The notes: generated by a model from the letters alone, not told the origin. DNA of 64,000 bases from Dicaeum eximium (GCA_013396995.1 VWZP01008343.1:1494208-1558207); one strand, 5' to 3'. Numbered from the stretch's first letter, positions 1 through 12,600 are shown. Numbers and translations: made by a program.

Positions 1-640
1 ATAAAGATAGAAGTCCACACTGCCTCTACCGGGCACAAAACCTCATCATGTATACTTGTGTTAAATCTGCTCTGAATTGCTGGATGCTTGCATCTGAAAT
101 GTATGTAAGTGTTTATACATATATGCTGGTGGAATGACAAATGGTGTCATATCAAACTCCAATAAAACCTGCTTCGGCAGCCTGTGTTTTTTTAAACTAT
201 TCAAGTTTTAGAAAACTGTTTAGGGAGCATGGACTGCCTCCTAGATCTTCCTGTAACACACCAATTAAGAAGATGGCATTATCTACCTCTGATTTTTATC
301 TCTCTTTTTTTCTGCCCTGAGTTGATATGATTAGTACCATACCTTCTGCAGCACTATCAGTTCCACTGCTTCTCCATTTGGCAATCAGAAACTTGCTCAG
401 GAAAATGTCATAGATAGTAGTAGTAGTAGCTGTGATACAATCTGCTGGTATTTCATCTGTGTTAAGTGCCTGACTAGTTATAAAAAGTGCTTTAACAGAT
501 TCATGCTGAAGATCTTTACCTATTTTTGACTTTTTGTAGATGAGAAATAACCAAATTTTTTATTTAATAGTGTTCATATTGCCAAACACAGATTTTTTTT
601 TAGAAGAGTCATGAGACTGGATTAAAATTTCATTCTACTA
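1..640. other. AT-rich sequence without a recognisable gene
   Basis: No open frame of note, repeat family or RNA gene was recognised. A short (TAG)n run lies near 415-428. The stretch otherwise looks like unremarkable vertebrate noncoding DNA. Confidence 0.6.
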
Positions 641-641
641 G

Positions 642-672
<31 letters not shown>

Positions 673-686
673 CAAAACAAAACAAA
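641..686. repeat. (AAAAC)n microsatellite
   Basis: About eight to nine near-perfect tandem copies of the pentamer AAAAC are seen directly. Pentamers of this kind often grow from the A-rich tail of a retroposon, but I could not identify an element body to its left. Confidence 0.97.
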
Positions 687-2880
687 TAGCATTATTGTAT
701 ATATTATAAACTTGTACGGATTGCCTTTTTTGGTCAGACAATCTGCCTTTCAAATTTGTTCTAAAAATAATTAGGAGCTTTGATGTAAAACTGTTGTCCA
801 GGACTTGTGTTTCAAGGGTAGAGTTTGTCTAAACATGCAGTAATTTGTTTAAACATATTTTTTATCACGTATAAGACAATTTTACTATGTGTTAAATGTA
901 AGGTAAAATTAATTTGACCTCATTTTGTTGGTCTAAAAGTTACACATCTATACTGTAGTCATCTTCTATCTTCTTTCATATCCTAGTAGAAAATGTAGGA
1001 ACCTCCAGAGGTCTATTAATGTAATTTTTATTGCCCATCCTAACATGACATGAAATACCTTCTGGAGGTGGCTAATTGTGTTTTACTGAGTGCCAAAATA
1101 TCATATGACATACATCTGTTAGATGTTGAACTGTGAAATGACCAAGTCAGTGTAGGTCAGAGTATGAACTTTAATTTTTCGAGGTGAGATTTGTCTTTCT
1201 CCTGTGTTATTTTCAGGAAATCTAAGGGGATACTATAATTCTACACTGCTGACCTGCATCACACAATATATATATGGAAAAAAAACCACTTTTGCTTCAC
1301 CTCTACCTTAAGACTGGAGTGGAATTTAAAAAAAAAAAATTAAGATAATGAAAGGAAAATTGGTACTCTCTCTCCAATGAGCCAGGCAGCACAGCTTCAT
1401 GGACTACTAATGAATTCTCAAACTAGGCATAGGCTATAACAGATCATAAAGTGAAAAAAACAGTTTAAGTGTTGAGCGGGCATGAAAAGTAAAATAGGAA
1501 CTTACTGTTTTAGGTAGGTACAATTTAATGCTAAAGTTTCATGTCCATATATCCCAGAACATAGAAGCTAGCACCTAATTTCCCTCATTTGTGGAGACCT
1601 GCTTTGTACCCATTTCAATAGGTTTCTGACTAAAATAAAAGCATAACACACCAGTCCTGACATTTTTAAAATTAATTTCAGTCTTGTTAACCACCAGTCT
1701 AACTTAAGACATTTTGGATTTAAGGATAGAATAGATAGTGAATATATTAAATTTATAATGTGTGACAGCCTGTATGATTTCATAAATTGAATGGAAACAT
1801 TGAATTGACAAAAGGTAAACATGTAATGACTTGGACGAAAGCTGTGATCTGAATAGCTGCAGAATATCCTAGATCCAGTTAATCATCTCTCAATGACAGT
1901 TAGTATCAAGTATTAGTATTAGTATCAAAACCTCTCCATTACACCAATCAGGACTCTACATCATAAAACGTGATTTTTAAAAGTACTTTAAGAAGATAGT
2001 CGTAATCAAATCTCAAAATCAAGTTATTGTTCTAAACTGACTGTAATTGAGATGTCCTTAAACCTAAGGCTAGAAGAAGAAGCCTTGTAAATCAATGTGA
2101 CAGAAAAGTAGTGAGAACAATTATTTATCTGCAGTGCCATAGTGATTAATTTGTATTTATGTTGTGTTTATACTTATGATTACTCTCACATGAAAAACTG
2201 AATTCCTACACTGTATTTATAAAACATCCTATCTTTAGAATTTTTACAATACATAATAAAGAATTTTTGAAATTAAGACTCAGTACATGTGATAAGTAAA
2301 AACAAACTTTCCACTATCTGTGGGTATATCAGGAGGGAAAATGTACATAGTCTATATTTGTCCCTGAGGCCAAGTGGTACAGACTAGATTGTGTTGATAC
2401 TTTTAAACTCTTCTATCCTCTAAAAAATGTCAACACCAAACTGTTGATTGGGAATGGTCCCCCAGCCACGCTGCTGCATCACACATACAAATTGCTTTGG
2501 AAAGTCAAGTTGGATGTACTAAAAACATGCAGGGATCACTATAGAAATATAATTAAAACAAGAAATACATATAATTTTAAAGGGGTTTCAGTTAGAAATT
2601 TTCAAAGATTCAGGAGGAGTGGTATTTTTACATTATTCTTTCAGATAATAAACATGTAATTAATTTACATGCATGAAGTCATGTTGTAACAGCTTATTCT
2701 TCACTTTATGCACATATATAAATTAAAATGTACAATTCTTTGTTAAGAATAGTTGAAATGTAAGCCTGACCACAGAAATATAAGAAATCTAATGTATTTT
2801 TGTTGATAAATTGTAGTAAAAAGCCAGCTTAGTGTTGTAGCACACTATGCTGTTGGGGCATGATTTTATCAGGATGTGAA
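687..2880. other. AT-rich noncoding stretch, nothing identified
   Basis: The open frames at 1568-1822 (-) and 2444-2659 (+) are 84 and 71 codons long. Neither shows a domain, a plausible codon pattern or flanking gene structure. No interspersed repeat was recognised. Confidence 0.55.
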
Positions 2881-2889
2881 TATGAGAAC

Positions 2890-2990
2890 AAGGGAAAAAA
2901 AAAAAGGAAAAAAATACACAAAACCCCCCTAAACAAATAAACAAACACACACACACACACAAAAACCCAAAAACAAAACCCCACAACCCT
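2890..2990. repeat. A-rich low-complexity tract with (CA)n core
   Basis: A-rich sequence with short C and G interruptions surrounds a run of about eight CA dinucleotides at 2945-2960. It is low-complexity sequence. A short cysteine/phenylalanine-rich frame on the - strand here is an artefact of the composition. Confidence 0.9.
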
Positions 2991-3419
2991 GGACAAATTA
3001 CAGAAAATATATTAATTTTATTCCTATTCTCAGGGAAGTACATTATGGAGCTGTGTTGGATTCATCTTCAGAGAGAAAATCTGACTTCCTATTCCCAGCA
3101 AATGAAGAATGGTATTGGAAGTTACTGTAGTTACAGGGAGAATAGAAGTGACAAACAGAATTTTGGGCCAGATGGATAATTTAGGAACAAAGTTAGTTCT
3201 AATGTTATTACAAGTCTTGCTAAATTTGCAGTCAGGTGGTAGTGGAATGTGGGACATGTTGTCATGGGTTCATATTGGAAAAAGAGTCAGAGAAGAAAAT
3301 AAAGTGATATTGTGCTTTATGTCAATAAATTCACTAAATATATAGAGCTGTGTCATAGAAGATACAAAAGGCTGATACCTTGCTTTTGAAACTGCATTTA
3401 AGAAACAGACAGAACACGA

Positions 3420-5007
3420 TGCAGATGTTGGATACTGACCTCCAGATCAAACAGTTTTTCATTAATGCTTCAAAACAGATGAGAAAGTCTCGCGGTTGCA
3501 ATACAAAGTTATTGCGGAGGACTTCAACTGCTCCAATACCTTCTGGATATGGTTGAACACAAGCAAACCAGAAGCATTCTGAAGTACATTAAGGATAGTG
3601 TTTTGATGCAGATGCTGTATGGACAGAAGGTGAAAAGTCAGATCTGCCAGAACTGTTGCTTTTGAATAAAAATGAGTAGTCTGATTGATAAACACCAACC
3701 TTCATTCCAAGTCCTATCAGATGATTTAATTAAGTATCCTCAAGAAAATGAGAAAAAGAGAAGGTATAGTCAAGGCATGAGATCTAGAAGATGAGACTCT
3801 TGCTTGTTCAGGTAATTGGTAGAAAGAATCCCCTGGATACTGTTTCAAAAGAAAAAAGAAAAAAAGAAAAAAGAAAAAAGAAAAAAGAAAAAAGAAAAAA
3901 GAAAAAAGAAAAAAGAAAAAAGAAAAAAGNCACTCCCAAGCCCAGCAGCAACCCAAATCTGAAGATAGCTGGTCATTGCAGAGGAGAATATTGCAGAGGA
4001 CAAACTCCTCAAAGCAGAAGGATGGTCTATGAAATTAGACTGGCTTGACATAAGACCATGGATAAAATATCCTGATTGTACTTAAATGCAAATAGAAAGA
4101 TGATGGAAGGAGGAAATAGAGATTTCCTACCAGGAGGAAAATAGGAATATGACATGAGATGCACAGATGGAAGTAGGAAATAAGGAAAACTAAAGCTTAT
4201 AGTTGAAACTGGGAATGTGAAAGTGAACAAGAAGGGTTCTGTAAGTACACTGGCAACAACGAGAACAAAACCCAGAGATGATGTAGGCTTGCTATTACTG
4301 AGCTAGTGAATGGCTGGTGATGGAAAATTAAAAGGCAGAGATACTAATTTTCTCATTTGTATCAGTTTGTACTTGCAATGTCTGCTGTCAAGCCTCCCAT
4401 GTCTACTAAATGAAGTACAACTTAACAGCAGGAAAATATCAAGTCAGGGACCATGTTAACAATCTGTACATTCAATGGGGACAGGCTGAACACATTCAAG
4501 ATTTCTGAGAGACCTGCCTGATGTAATTTCAAGGTCCCTGTCTGTCATCTTCAAAGGGTTGTATCTGTCAAAGGAGTCCCCTGTAGCATGGAAAAAGACA
4601 ATCATTATGCCCATCTTCTAAACTGGAATGAAGATCCAAAATACAGTCTGTCTGTGAAGAAAATGCAGCAAATCTTTTTGGAAGATATTTCCAAGGAAAA
4701 AAGTGGTTGGAAATAGCTAGCATGGATTTAGCAAATCACAGCTGTTAGGTATGATTGTCTTCTACACCAAGTTAACTGGTTGAGTGGGCAAGAGCAGCAG
4801 GGTCAGCTGTAAAATCTCTATAGTAAACTGAAAAGAAGTGGTCTAAAAAGACGGAGAAAAGGTAGGTAAGACTCACTGGACAGATAAAAAACTTACTTAT
4901 AAGTTCCCAGCACTTCAAAAGCATATTTTTAAGTGTTTGTTTGGGACTATTGCTAGGGCTTATCCTGTTTGAGATCTTTGTTAATGACTGTGATAGTGTG
5001 CTCCCCA
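3420..5007 (+). mobile_element. Old CR1 LINE, 5' part (endonuclease, linker, start of reverse transcriptase), inactive
   Basis: This is the 5' half of a heavily decayed CR1 (non-LTR retrotransposon) ORF2. Four blocks follow the family order. First, an endonuclease-like block at about 3430-3730, with GGAGGACTTCAACTGC near 3515 matching the conserved GDFN-type motif. Second, a linker at about 4240-4400, where a frame reads KTRDDVGLLL. Third, the start of the RT domain at about 4500-4620. Fourth, RT blocks at about 4700-4790 (TAGCATGGATTTAGC) and 4960-5005. Stops and frameshifts occur throughout, so no protein can be made. The match may extend left to about 3230, but that part is too diverged to call. 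An (A6G)n tract and an N interrupt the middle. The element continues at about 5750 after an insertion. Family identity comes from remembered consensus features; the exact ends are uncertain. Confidence 0.8.
3851..3929. repeat. (GAAAAAA)n microsatellite inside the CR1 copy
   Basis: About eleven tandem copies of a 7-mer (one G plus six A, one copy with seven A) run up to an ambiguous base N at 3930. The tract lies between the endonuclease and linker parts of the CR1 relic. Lysine-rich or phenylalanine-rich frames across it are artefacts. Confidence 0.97.
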
Positions 5008-5750
5008 CTCTCACTTTTTCTTCTTGAGCAGTAGCCCCCAATGTTTATAATGATGGCTACATCTGGCATGCAGGTAATCCAATATTTAAGGGCCATAAAT
5101 CTTGCTCAGCACCTAAGGGACATAAGTCTTGCTCAACAGCTGAGGGATAGTCAAGCATGTGTCAACTCAAAACATGTCTGCTTTGCAAAAAGGTCTATGT
5201 CAGTCATCTTACTCCATAAATAGTGGACAGTTCAGGGCCTACAGAGCTCTCCTGCATAGCAGTGTTCTGCACACCAGGATCTCCCCTTGCGTAGCAACAT
5301 CTCACAAGGTTACGTCTACAGGGAATCCTATAGGGAATCCTTATCTCATTAGACACTTGGTAAGTGAATTGGAATAGGTGCACTCAAACTGAAATCTTAG
5401 CTGAGTGATAGAAAGGTTTATTTGTGCACATGTAGTCCTTTGGGCATAAACCACTGACCAAGCCTGGTGATCCATATTGTCTTATCCATGTTGATCCAGA
5501 CACCTAAACTCCTCTCAGAATGGAGTTTAGAACTCAAGGAGGTACTTTTTGAATCTCATGCCTCATCAGGAATGTCTTCCTGAGGGTTTTATGTGGCTCT
5601 GTACTTTATGCAGTAAATGAGTACCTTGCCATTGAATCTTGTTGAATCACTGTTGCATTTACTATCAAGCTTAGTTAAATTGCTCTTCTGTATCAATAAA
5701 CATATCACTATTTCTCTCTTACAAGTGAAGTATGTCACTCCATCCACAAT
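5008..5750 (+). mobile_element. Insertion in the CR1, probably a solo LTR
   Basis: CR1 similarity stops near 5007 and resumes near 5750, just before the RT motif that normally reads F-A-D-D. About 740 bp of unrelated sequence lies between. Features that fit a + strand LTR are a TG start near 5042, two 27-bp tandem copies at 5094-5147 like an enhancer repeat, AATAAA at about 5694-5699, and an end near 5739-5743 reading ...TCACTCCATCCACA. There is no coding capacity for a retrovirus-like protein, so it would be a solo LTR. I could not find a clean target-site duplication and I cannot name the family. A different unclassified insertion remains possible. Confidence 0.5.
5094..5147 (+). repeat. 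27-bp tandem duplication in the putative LTR
   Basis: Two adjacent copies, 5094-5120 and 5121-5147, differ at about four positions. Both begin CATAA and end GAGGGA or AAGGGA. Short direct repeats of this sort are common in the U3 part of LTRs. Confidence 0.85.
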
Positions 5751-6545
5751 AAGGACTTAGTGAGTTTGCAGAAGAAAGCAAGGTGGGGAAGTAGTTTATA
5801 TACAGTCATTCAGAGAGATTTCCAGGAGCTGGAGAAATGGGCTGGCAAAAACATAATGAAATCCATCCTGTAGAAACAAAATCTGCTGTGCTTGGATGCA
5901 ATAAAACTGTGCCACAGTGTGGGTGGATGCAGACTGGATGAGGAGCAATTTTGTATGCATGGATCTGGTGGCCCGAGCTGTCCACTAGTTGGGCATGAAT
6001 CACCAGTCTCTTAGTGAAGGCTAAAGTTTTACTGGTCTGCATGAGGACAAGCACAGCCAGCAGACAATTGGAAGCAACTGTGCTCCCCTGTGGGGCATTT
6101 ATGAGGTGGCACTTGAAGAAATATTTCTAGGTTGGGGTTTCAGAAGTAAGACTGAAAAACTGAACAATGAAGAGGCAGGAGAAACATATTAAATAAATAA
6201 AGACTGAGGAAGTTTGGTTTCTTCAACATGGAAAAAAGAAAATGTTGAGAGACCACTTGTTTGTTGCATTCAGCTACTTTTTACTTGTTAGAGAAAGGAG
6301 AGTGCCAGAATATTGTCCAAGCTGCAAAGTAAAAAGTTTACAAGACCATGGCAATTGACAGCTGCCATAATGGGAATTTTATATACAAATTCACAGAGAG
6401 GAAAGTCTAATGCTGGAAGAGGTTCTTCAGAGAAGTTGGAGAATCTTAATTTCTGGAGGCATTAAAAACTCAGTGGTAGAAGGTCCTGAGCACCCTCACC
6501 TAACATACAGCAGGAGATGAGAACAGATGACTGTCCAATCTAAAA
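5750..6545 (+). mobile_element. Old CR1 LINE, 3' part (rest of RT and 3' UTR), inactive
   Basis: This continues the CR1 interrupted by the insertion. At 5762-5776 a frame reads E-F-A-E-E where the family has the catalytic F-A-D-D, so both catalytic aspartates are changed. The next blocks fit the downstream RT region (GAGAAATGGGCTGGCAA near 5830; AGCACAGCCAGCAGACAATTGG near 6049). From about 6185 to 6535 the sequence follows the CR1 3' region: a GACTGAGGAAGTTTGG block, a spaced purine-rich segment, GGTTCTTCAGAGAAGTTGGAGAATC near 6420, and CATTAAAAACTCAGTGGTAGAAGGTCCTGAGCA near 6460. The terminal octamer repeats are not visible. Stops and indels are frequent. Confidence 0.8.
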
Positions 6546-6559
6546 TAGTGTATGTTCAT

Positions 6560-9400
6560 AGTGAAATATTTTGCTTTCCTTTAAGGCTTTGTTTTGTTGC
6601 CTACTTTTTATGATAACTTATCTTACCCTGCCCCATAGCCAGCTATCCATGACTATTGTTATGTGACATATTCTGAAATTTTAAGAGTTTGGGTATTTTT
6701 GAGGGTGTTTTAGGAATTTTTGAAGTATAATGTTTCTGCATGGTTGTTTAAGTATCCCCTAAAAGAGAACTTAGGAGTTTTCTAGTTTCAAGACTCTACA
6801 CATGCCTAATGAAAAAAAAGATCTAGTTTAGGAGCAGCTCAGAAAATTGGAATCAATGCACCACAATGTGAATGTACACCATTTTAAACAAAATTAATAG
6901 CTTATAGATTAGACCTAGTTATTCTATAAAAGATGGAAATAACAACTGACAACCACATTCTATTTTTTGCTATTGTATACCTGCACCCCATCTCTTGTTC
7001 ATTGTTTCCTCTTAACATTAGTATTCATAGCATGTTATCTTGGAAGCAGAGATAATAAAACAATACCACTGTGGTCTTCTCCACAGCAGAGCCCTGCAAG
7101 AGATCTGACTCTCTGAGTAATCAGTGATTTACAATCAATCTTACTCTGTTGCTTTTTTTCTCTATCTCCCTCAAGGTAGCAGCACTAAAGGAAAAAGATA
7201 CTTTCAAATCATACAATGAAGTTAGAAACATGTCAATAACAGGTTCACTTGGTGATTCTAGAAATCATAACACTATATCTTTTCTACAAATATGTACAAG
7301 AGAGCTCTCTGTCTAGTACTTGTAGGAGTGCTTGCTATTAAGCACTTTAATATTTCCATAATACCTAATTACTGTCTGTTGCTTCTTTTTCAGCCAGGGA
7401 ACAAAAAACTCTTTGCCAAGGAAGAACTGGAGCTCATTCCAATTTACTGATGAAGAAATTAAACTTCAGAGACCAGCTATGACTTCCCAAGGTCCTTATG
7501 GCAGAAAAGAGGGCAAAGAAACAATTTAACTTTGCTTTTTCCCCACACCTCAACTGCCTTACATGTCACAGTACAAAGGCTGAAGAAAACACCATAGGGT
7601 AATCCTGGTACAAGTTCAGATAGAAAAGAGGTGTCTCTAGGGCAGCCTGCAGAGCAGAGTGCTATTAAGATTTTCAACAATAATGAAAGAGTCAAAATAT
7701 GCTGGCTCTTCTGATAGAGAGGCCTTCAGCACAATTCCTACTGTACCAGCCAGCTCTCTGGCTTTGGGTACAGCTGGCTGCTGTTGATCTGAGCTGGAGA
7801 TGCAGTGCTGTGAGAAGCCCATGCTTCCCAAGCTTTAAGAAAATTCAGGATTTCCTTATACCTTGGTCATAGCATTGAAGGGAGTCACCTTACCAGCTAG
7901 AAAGTACAGATAGAAAACAAATTTTGATCTTTTTCCCCTGATCTGCAAGTTGATCTAAAAGGAAATATATTCTCTAAGAAGAACTCTTCCAAGCATTTGG
8001 AATTTTAATTCAGTTTCCTATCGTAACATCTTTCTTATTCTTCTTCCATAAAAAGTACCAGAGGTTCTTTGAAAAAAATCAGGTTAGAGAATTTGATTTT
8101 AATTAACACAAATACTTAATAAAATAGAAATATTTGGAATAGGAATATTCTATAAGGAGCATGATATCTACTAGTTTTTGCTGTAGCTATTGTGTAGGAA
8201 TGAAAGTCATTTTCAGTACGTTTTATTTTGTCCCCCACTTTATGCCTGAAGCCTGGACCGCGGAATTCACTAAGCAGATATGTTAGAGTCACTTCACATA
8301 CATGTACTTTTTGGGCCTTAAATGCATATTCTTGCTTAAGAACTCCTGCATAGTTATGTACATGCCAGCATTTTCTAAGTGTGCAGATTTTATGTTTCTG
8401 GAATAACAGACATTCTAATGAGAATTCTTCCATAGTTCTGTCAAGAGAGAAAAGGCAGAAAATGTACGAAGATCTGGCTCTTTCTCGGTGAAAGAAATAT
8501 TTGCTAATACTTGTCTATAAGCATGCATTTTTGTGCATATGACACTTAAATCAAAATTGATTACATTATGTATTCTGAAAAAGTATGCAACTGATTTACT
8601 TTTTACCAGTACACCAAAAAAAAAGAAATTTACCTAATTCCTTACAATGTTTTTAACATTTTTATAAATTTTAACATTTTTATGAACTTAACATAGGGAC
8701 ATTTAAAATGATCAAAGAATTTTAATACCAATTTTGTACAAAATAAATGCGAAGCTCAATGAAGAATATATATTAAGTACTTGTTATATTTCAGTTGAAA
8801 AATTCACACAGAGGCTCAAAATGCTACTTCAGGTTTTGCATTCACCTGAAATAACTAGAGTACTTAGCTCTGACTAACTGTGAGTAGAACAGATCACTCT
8901 GTACATTTGCTTCAGGATGTCAGGTACATGACAGTGGGATAATGAAAAATGCAGAAATAGAACAGAAAACGTAGCAGGCTTCTACTCATGAACCTTGCAA
9001 TGAAATTAAAGGAGAAAAATCAAATTTTTTCTGATAGAGCTACTAGTAAAATCATGTGCACACTATAAGAAAGATTTGTGAATATGGATTATACTAAAAT
9101 CACTCTGATCTTTATTTCAAAACTCACCTATGAATGGCAGTACTTTTATCCTCTTCTATTAAAGAAAATCCCACATATTTATTTTAGCAGTATTAGCTCA
9201 TTTGACAGCTTAGAATATTAGCAAAACCAAATACGTATGTATTCTCTTAAATTAGTTTCAAAAAGACAGCATCAAAATACAGGTTAAAATTTTTATTTAG
9301 ATAATCAGAAACATTATGGTATGGATTGAAGGAAGAGAAAGTAGTTTTACTTACAGACACTATGTTACATTTCTATTTATGAATTCCAGGTTATTTTAAT
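6560..9400. other. AT-rich noncoding stretch
   Basis: No gene or named repeat was recognised. The frame at 8116-8433 (-, 105 codons) is longer than most here and spans a small CpG-containing island around 8258-8268 (CCGCGG next to GAATTC). It has no recognisable domain. It could be a transposon relic or chance. The rest is plain AT-rich DNA. Confidence 0.5.
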
Positions 9401-9405
9401 ATTAA

Positions 9406-9678
9406 ATGATATAATAATCAAATAGTTTCAATTATAGGGAATCTACCATGGACAGGGACACCTTCCACTAAACCAGGTTGCTCAGAGCTCCATCCAACTT
9501 GGCCTTGAGCATTGCAAGGGATGGGGCATCCACAGATTCTCTGGGCAACCTGTGCCAGTGCCTCACCATCCTCACAGTAAAGAATTTTTTCCCAATATCT
9601 CATGTACACTTACCCTCTTTCAGTCTGAAGCAATTCCCCATTGCCCTATCAGTACATGCCCTTGTAAAAAGGTCCATT
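9406..9678 (-). mobile_element. CR1 LINE 3'-end fragment
   Basis: On the + strand this reads as the reverse complement of the CR1 3' region. Words include GGACAGGGACACCTTCCACT, CAGGTTGCTCAGAGCTCCAT, GATGGGGCATCCACAGATTC and CTCACAGTAAAGAATTTTTT. The element's 3' end is on the left. Remnants of the tail appear near 9406-9440, with about 25 bp of the usual 3' tip deleted before CCATGG. The copy is truncated at the right near the CCCTTGTAAAAAGG word, so it is a 5'-truncated insertion of about 270 bp, the usual form of CR1. It has no coding potential. Short frames across it on both strands are spurious. Confidence 0.93.
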
Positions 9679-9689
9679 GGGAAAAAAAA

Positions 9690-12600
9690 GGACAGATTAC
9701 TTGAACAAAAATATTTTATGATGTTTGCAAAACAAATAAAAAAATAACCCAGTACTTTTGTGGATACTATTTCAAAACAATTAACTAAGAAAATTATAAA
9801 TATATTTTTAAAATTAACAGAGCTACTCAGTCATAGCTATCTGTAAGTACCAAGTGGTGACTCTTCTGCGCAGCTATTTAAAAGCATAGTACATTTTCAT
9901 GTTCAAATCTTACATGGCTATTTCAGATTTTGTATAACATGCTGAATATTTGGGGATTATAATGTTCATTTTGTGGAAATAGGATTTTTCCCTAATAAAC
10001 ACATCTTTGTGCATGCTTGTTTATCCAGCTCACTAGTCAATGGATAAATATGCTTTGAAACATTTTCCCCACAGTTTTGTGTAAGACAAAAGGGTGAAAT
10101 AACAATATAAAAATATAGAAAACTTTTTTACCCTTGTTGTTTAAAACACTTTTTCCTACTTTATTTTCTCAACTGGTTAACATATTAATTTCATCCAATA
10201 TAATTCTTGTAATTTTATGTCTTTAGATAAATTTTATTGGTCTTCTGAAAATTAGATATTTTTATTGGCTGTAGTCAAGATTTCATGCCACTGCCAGTAT
10301 ATATGACTGCATACTTTCATCAAGCAAGTTATTTCTTTGCTATACATGGGACAAATATTTATAGAAAAAGATGGCTAAAGGAAAGCAAAATCACCTACGC
10401 ATATCATACACATATATGATTAACAGCTTCCAGATTTTAAATTAAGTAAGATAGATTAAGGAGTCTTATTAAAGAGATTGAGGCCATTATGTCTAAGTTT
10501 AATCAGTTGGACTTGGAAGATCTGCAATTTGGAACATCTTTATTGCTAATTATGTCCTGGATGATCAAGTTTAACAACAAAAGAAAAGATACTCATCAAC
10601 CCACTGCCTCTAAGTGGCTCACAGAGATCAGAGAAACACAGGAAAATGGTTGGTTTATGAAGTTGTTTCAGTATGCCTGTCTTCCCATTTGCTTCCAGAA
10701 TTTAGATCAATGATGTACTTGAAACAGAAAATAAGATTCTAGAACAGAACAATTCTTCAAACAGAGAAAAGTGCAGGTGTGATTATGAGTCGAATTAAAT
10801 AAAAATAAACTTATGCCTCTGTATTTTCACAGGCAGATCTACTTCAGTCTATAAATCTGTGAATCACAGAAAGTGACACAGTCATCCTTGGGTACTTTGG
10901 AAAATTTCCTCATTTCTATGGCTTGGATCTTTTTTGATGCAAGGAAGTACAGTGGTCTCAGGAGTTTCCTAACCTCATCACGTGCCAAAAGATCACAGGT
11001 CTCTCTATTCCTTTTACTGCCTCTGTTCTACTCTTCAGAACTCTCTTCCAACAAGACATGGATGTTGTCCATAGTTAATTTGTTGTTAAAATCAAAAACT
11101 GAGGTAATGCAAATATCTAGTCTTCTTCACTTCTGCCTATCCAACAATCATGCAATACTTAGTCTTTGTACCTAAGCACCAAGAAGCAGCACAAATACAT
11201 GAACATTTTTCTAGCAGCAGAAAATTATTAGGCTTTTAACTGTTCTTGGACCCAAATTCCTCTACGACATTCAGACAGAAAGTCAGAGTAGGCTGGAGTA
11301 GAATTGCTCAAAAAGAAAAGAAAACTGGCCCACAGACTCTCACCTTTCTTCAGATAATACATGGAAAAATTCCAGGATACTGAAGATTCAGATACTTTAA
11401 ATTGCTGCCTTGTCTTACTGCTTGGGATCCTCCAGGCAAGTATAGCTCATGTCACTTTATCATCATTTTTTTCTTGTGCCAGGAAGACAGCTGTTACAGA
11501 GACCACTGCTCACAGCTTAGTCTGGAGTCAGAAAAGTGGCATATTATGTGACAAAAGCTGGGTCAGAGGATTTCTCTGCCTCACATCCAGTACATGAGTG
11601 AGTGACTGGAAGCAATGTACCGTGAAGTATCCTGGTAAATTAAAAGGGGACAAATACGGGTCTGGGAGGGGTGAAGACATAAATAAAATGGAATTTTAGC
11701 TCATATGATCTCCTGCACTTTTTTGGTGTTATTTTTTTTTTTTTCTATCACTCATCAAATATATTCCATAAATTATGCCTTCTTAATGGTTAAAGATGGT
11801 TAATATCTTAAAGTGAACCTGGATGAGTCTGCAGATATGCCCAAGGCTAGTATGGAGAAATAGAAATAGCTATAAGATGGATTTGAAGGAGCAACCCTGC
11901 TTAATAGATGTTAAAAAATATGTCAACAAACGTAAATTTCTGTTTACAGGGTGAAAGCAGAGTGTATTCTTTTCTGTTGTGGCTACTTGGGAATTGATAA
12001 ATTTACACTAAACTTCTCTGGCATTTCTGAGTGACTGGGATGTTTTCATTTTTTTCTCTGCACCAGTTTTTGATAGGATAATAAATACTGAAGTATCACT
12101 CTGGCACTTTATAGCCATTGCACCAAAAATAGCAGGAAAACAAACAAGTCAGAAATAGAACGGTGTATCCATGGAAACTGTGTACACAATGGTATTGAAA
12201 ATTTTATGTTGAATCTGAGAAAATAATTAGTGGATGAGGAATAAAACTCCGGTTTCCACATGCCTACTAAGTGCAACAACTACGCGGGCTTCCTTTATTT
12301 AGGAAAGAACACAGTCCTGTATCATGTAGGGCATCATGCTAAATGGATCACACAACCTGATTTCCTTTTCCTTTTGTCAATCCCAGAGTAGGGACAAGCT
12401 GCATAGCATGCTTAATTATTTTCCAAATAAGAATTTTCAGCATCAAATGTAGAAAAGTGTGTGTAGAGTATACATCTAGATACTGACAAATTTTCTTTGC
12501 TGTGTCTCACCAAAATCTTTATATGATAACACATACAAATACTACCATCTACTTAGCATTCTCCCAAATGTCATATTTCTCAAAATAATAAAAAATATTT

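Noticed and set aside
9478..9747. 89-codon + strand frame
   Set aside because: Lies antisense across a CR1 3' fragment.
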